Origin: Orobanche coerulescens
Lineage: Eukaryota > Streptophyta > Magnoliopsida > Lamiales > Orobanchaceae
Assembly (NCBI GenBank): GCA_033398695.1
Contig: CM065819.1
Span: 6,311,501-6,375,500 of the forward strand
Direction: 5' to 3'
DNA length: 64,000 bases
The first letter of the stretch is position 1; each line of letters starts with the position of its first letter. The notes below the pieces were generated by a model. That model made no database searches, was not told where the DNA came from, and worked only from the letters and a program-made list of their open reading frames with translations. The translations under genes were made by a program, and so were the position numbers. Shown piece by piece: positions 62,427-64,000 of the stretch.

Positions 62427-62508
62427 GTATAAATTATACTTCTTCGTTGCTTGACGATCGTCTGATTGACAAAGGTGTTTAACTTGTCTGAATTTGTTCT
62501 TTTGGCAG

Positions 62509-62944
62509 AGGTTCATTTTCCCCGCTTCGCCGAGCCACCGCAGGAGATCGTCATGTCTAACCCTGGCCTCATCGGTCGTCTTCATTTGGGTAAGAAGACG
62601 GGTCGCGTTCTTGCGTCGACGTCTCGCCCCGTCCCTGTGGTGAGGCCCACTGTGGAGCCGGTCCCCAAGCCAGAAATTCAAGAAGAGGAGCAACTTCAGC
62701 GCATCCGCAAGAGGCGGAGGCCGGAGGGGTCCCTGCCAACAGCTGAGGCGGACTTAGCTATCTTGGAGCCGCCGATCGCCGCTCCCCCCGTTTCTTCCGT
62801 TCCGATGGCGGAGGGGTCTGGTCCTAGGCCCTCGGCATCTCGCTCCAGGTCATCGGCCGGCTTCTTGAAAAAGGTGGTGATCGCTGAAGCCGAAACTTCT
62901 TGGGGCAAGCCATATTTTGGCTGTGATCCCGAACTGGTCAACAG
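62509..62944 (+). CDS. Antisense gene of element K, exon 3
   Basis: 436 nt with acceptor TTTGGCAG and donor CAG|GTAAGA. The frame is open, with the basic patch RKRRRPEG and a Pro/Ser-rich stretch as in E. Confidence 0.75.
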
Positions 62945-63026
62945 GTAAGATCGGGTTGATTTTTCCGAGTTGGAAAATTTAGTTAGGTATCTTCTAACTC
63001 CTTTGTCTCTTTTGTTTGTGTTGCAG

Positions 63027-63966
63027 GGTCCGTCTTGCTGATCCGGACGTCTCGCCGATGGTGCTGGATTTCCTGGCAAGTAAGTCTCCACAGAAGTCCC
63101 TCGACGTCCCTACTTACGTCCAGCAGGCCATCACCTCTCTGCCCAAGGCTTGGAAGACCGATCTCGATGCGATCGCTCGTCGGCGATCTGGAGATTCCAT
63201 GCAGACGACCCTTGCCCTGGCTCTCCAGACGGTGATGATGGTCGTCCAAGCTGCAAGGGATTACGAGGGGCGACCCTCTAATGCTCGTCTCCATAGCGAC
63301 CTCGAGGCCGCCCGGAATAAAAACGTTGAATTTGCTAACCGGATCCAGGCTATGGAGAAGGAGTACATAGAGACGGCCAAAAGAGCTAAACAGGACAACG
63401 ATCGGATGAAGCAGGAGCTGAGTCGTTCCAAGGAAGTGGTTGATCGGCTCCACGACCAGGAGAAGGAGGCTCGCCGAATGCACGTGGCCTCGCAGGAGGA
63501 GGCGGCCGGGATGAAGGCGACGGTGGATCGGCTCAACCGCAAGCTGGAGGCGGCGAAGGGAGAGCTGGAAAAGGCTAAGGGGGAAACGGCCGCTAAGGTG
63601 GTCGAACTGGCAGAAGCTGAGAAGACGACCACTGAGCTGAGAGGGCAGATAAAGGCGATTGAGGCCGATCCCTACCTCAATGTGGCACTTGTCGGCGAGT
63701 TCGCCTATTATGTGGCCTATGCCGACACCGCCCGAGCTGCTAAAAAGGTAGGGATCGAGATCGGTCCTTTGATGGAGAGCTTTAAAGCCTATGAACTCGA
63801 GCACCCTTTACATCCGGAGTTTTCCCTGCCGATCCTTGACCTCGTCGACTTGGGGATCGACTTGAGTTGGTATCCTTTTCCGGATAAACTCATTCATCCT
63901 GAGGCCGAAGGGGGAGCGCATGCCGATTCACCTCCTGGGGGCGAAGACCAGCCGGAGGGGCCCTGA
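63027..63966 (+). CDS. Antisense gene of element K, exon 4 (intact coiled coil)
   Basis: After acceptor TGTTGCAG, 940 nt stay in frame with exon 3 up to TGA 63964-63966. The exon has the extra G that E lacks and CGA at 63184-63186 where E has TGA. It encodes VRLADPDVSPMVLDFL, a coiled coil (about 63300-63660: EKEYIETAKRAKQDNDRMKQ, KLEAAKGELEKAKGETAAKV) and an acidic Pro/Gly-rich end. The family role is unknown. Confidence 0.8.
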
Positions 63967-64000
63967 GTGACTTCTTTGTTTTCTTTCACTTGTAATTTTT

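Larger units (their letters stand above)
59846..64000 (-). mobile_element. Element K: Tat-lineage gypsy element, 3' part only in window
   Basis: The 3' LTR (59846-60768), polypurine tract and the whole antisense gene align with element E (21039-25260). Gag-pol would lie beyond 64000. It is inserted into the LTR of J. The base before the LTR suggests a duplication ACGC or CACGC, which cannot be checked here. Confidence 0.9.

Noticed and set aside
1..64000. Host genes, tRNA or rRNA genes
   Set aside because: The only tRNA-like sequences are primer-binding sites beside LTRs; all recognisable protein domains are from transposable elements.

Overview
The window looks like gene-free, repeat-dense chromatin from a flowering plant, probably a dicot with a large genome; the species cannot be named from it. 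I found no host gene, tRNA or rRNA. Nearly every base belongs to LTR retrotransposons of lineages typical of angiosperms: Ty1/copia of the SIRE (Sirevirus) type, and Ty3/gypsy of the Athila, Tat and Tekay/Del types. There is also one non-autonomous hAT-like DNA transposon. The elements are named A to K here.

Layout. A (1-2630) is the 3' end and 3' LTR of an Athila-like element on the plus strand. It sits in the LTR of B, an old SIRE-like element on the minus strand whose pieces lie at 2631-7826, 19971-20358 and 40818-42902. B is the host of a nest. A copia-like solo LTR lies at 6020-6908. A complete SIRE element C lies at 7827-19970 (TSD ACATT). An Athila-like element D without RT or integrase lies at 20359-40817 (TSD GTGGT). 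Inside D's 3' LTR is a complete Tat element E at 21039-33829 (TSD CCCGA). Inside E's gag is a hAT-like MITE at 31965-32539 (TSD TCTGGAAC). Four element boundaries carry perfect target-site duplications, so the insertion order can be read directly: B, then D, then E, then the MITE, and independently B, then C.

To the right of B come F, an Athila-like element on the minus strand with gag, PR, RT, RH and IN that has lost its 3' end (42903-50612); a copia RT fragment (50613-51116); and G, a Tekay-like gypsy on the plus strand cut off in RNase H (51117 to about 57090). Then come H, a copia 3' end with its LTR (57091-58202); I and J, two Tekay-like LTR fragments (58203-59845); and K, a second Tat element related to E and running off the window (59846-64000).

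Most coding regions are broken by stop codons or frameshifts. Many of the stops are TGA or TAG/TAA where CGA or CAG/CAA is expected, which suggests decay of methylated cytosines. The Tat elements E and K each carry a spliced gene on the strand opposite gag-pol, with its own TATA box and, in E, a poly(A) signal; its product combines a domain like 'putative gypsy type transposon' (PF04195) with a long coiled coil.

The most striking signal is not a gene. The U3 promoter regions of six LTR families from the Athila, Tat, Tekay and copia lineages all carry clusters of CpG-rich 8-12 bp palindromes. The core differs by family (TTACGGCCGTAA, TAACGTACGTAA, GCCGCGGC, TAGCGCGCGCTA, GACGATCGCC), but the spacing rule is the same: 21-25 bp between neighbours, often with gaps of 50-53 bp between pairs, and a TATA box downstream where that part of the LTR is present.
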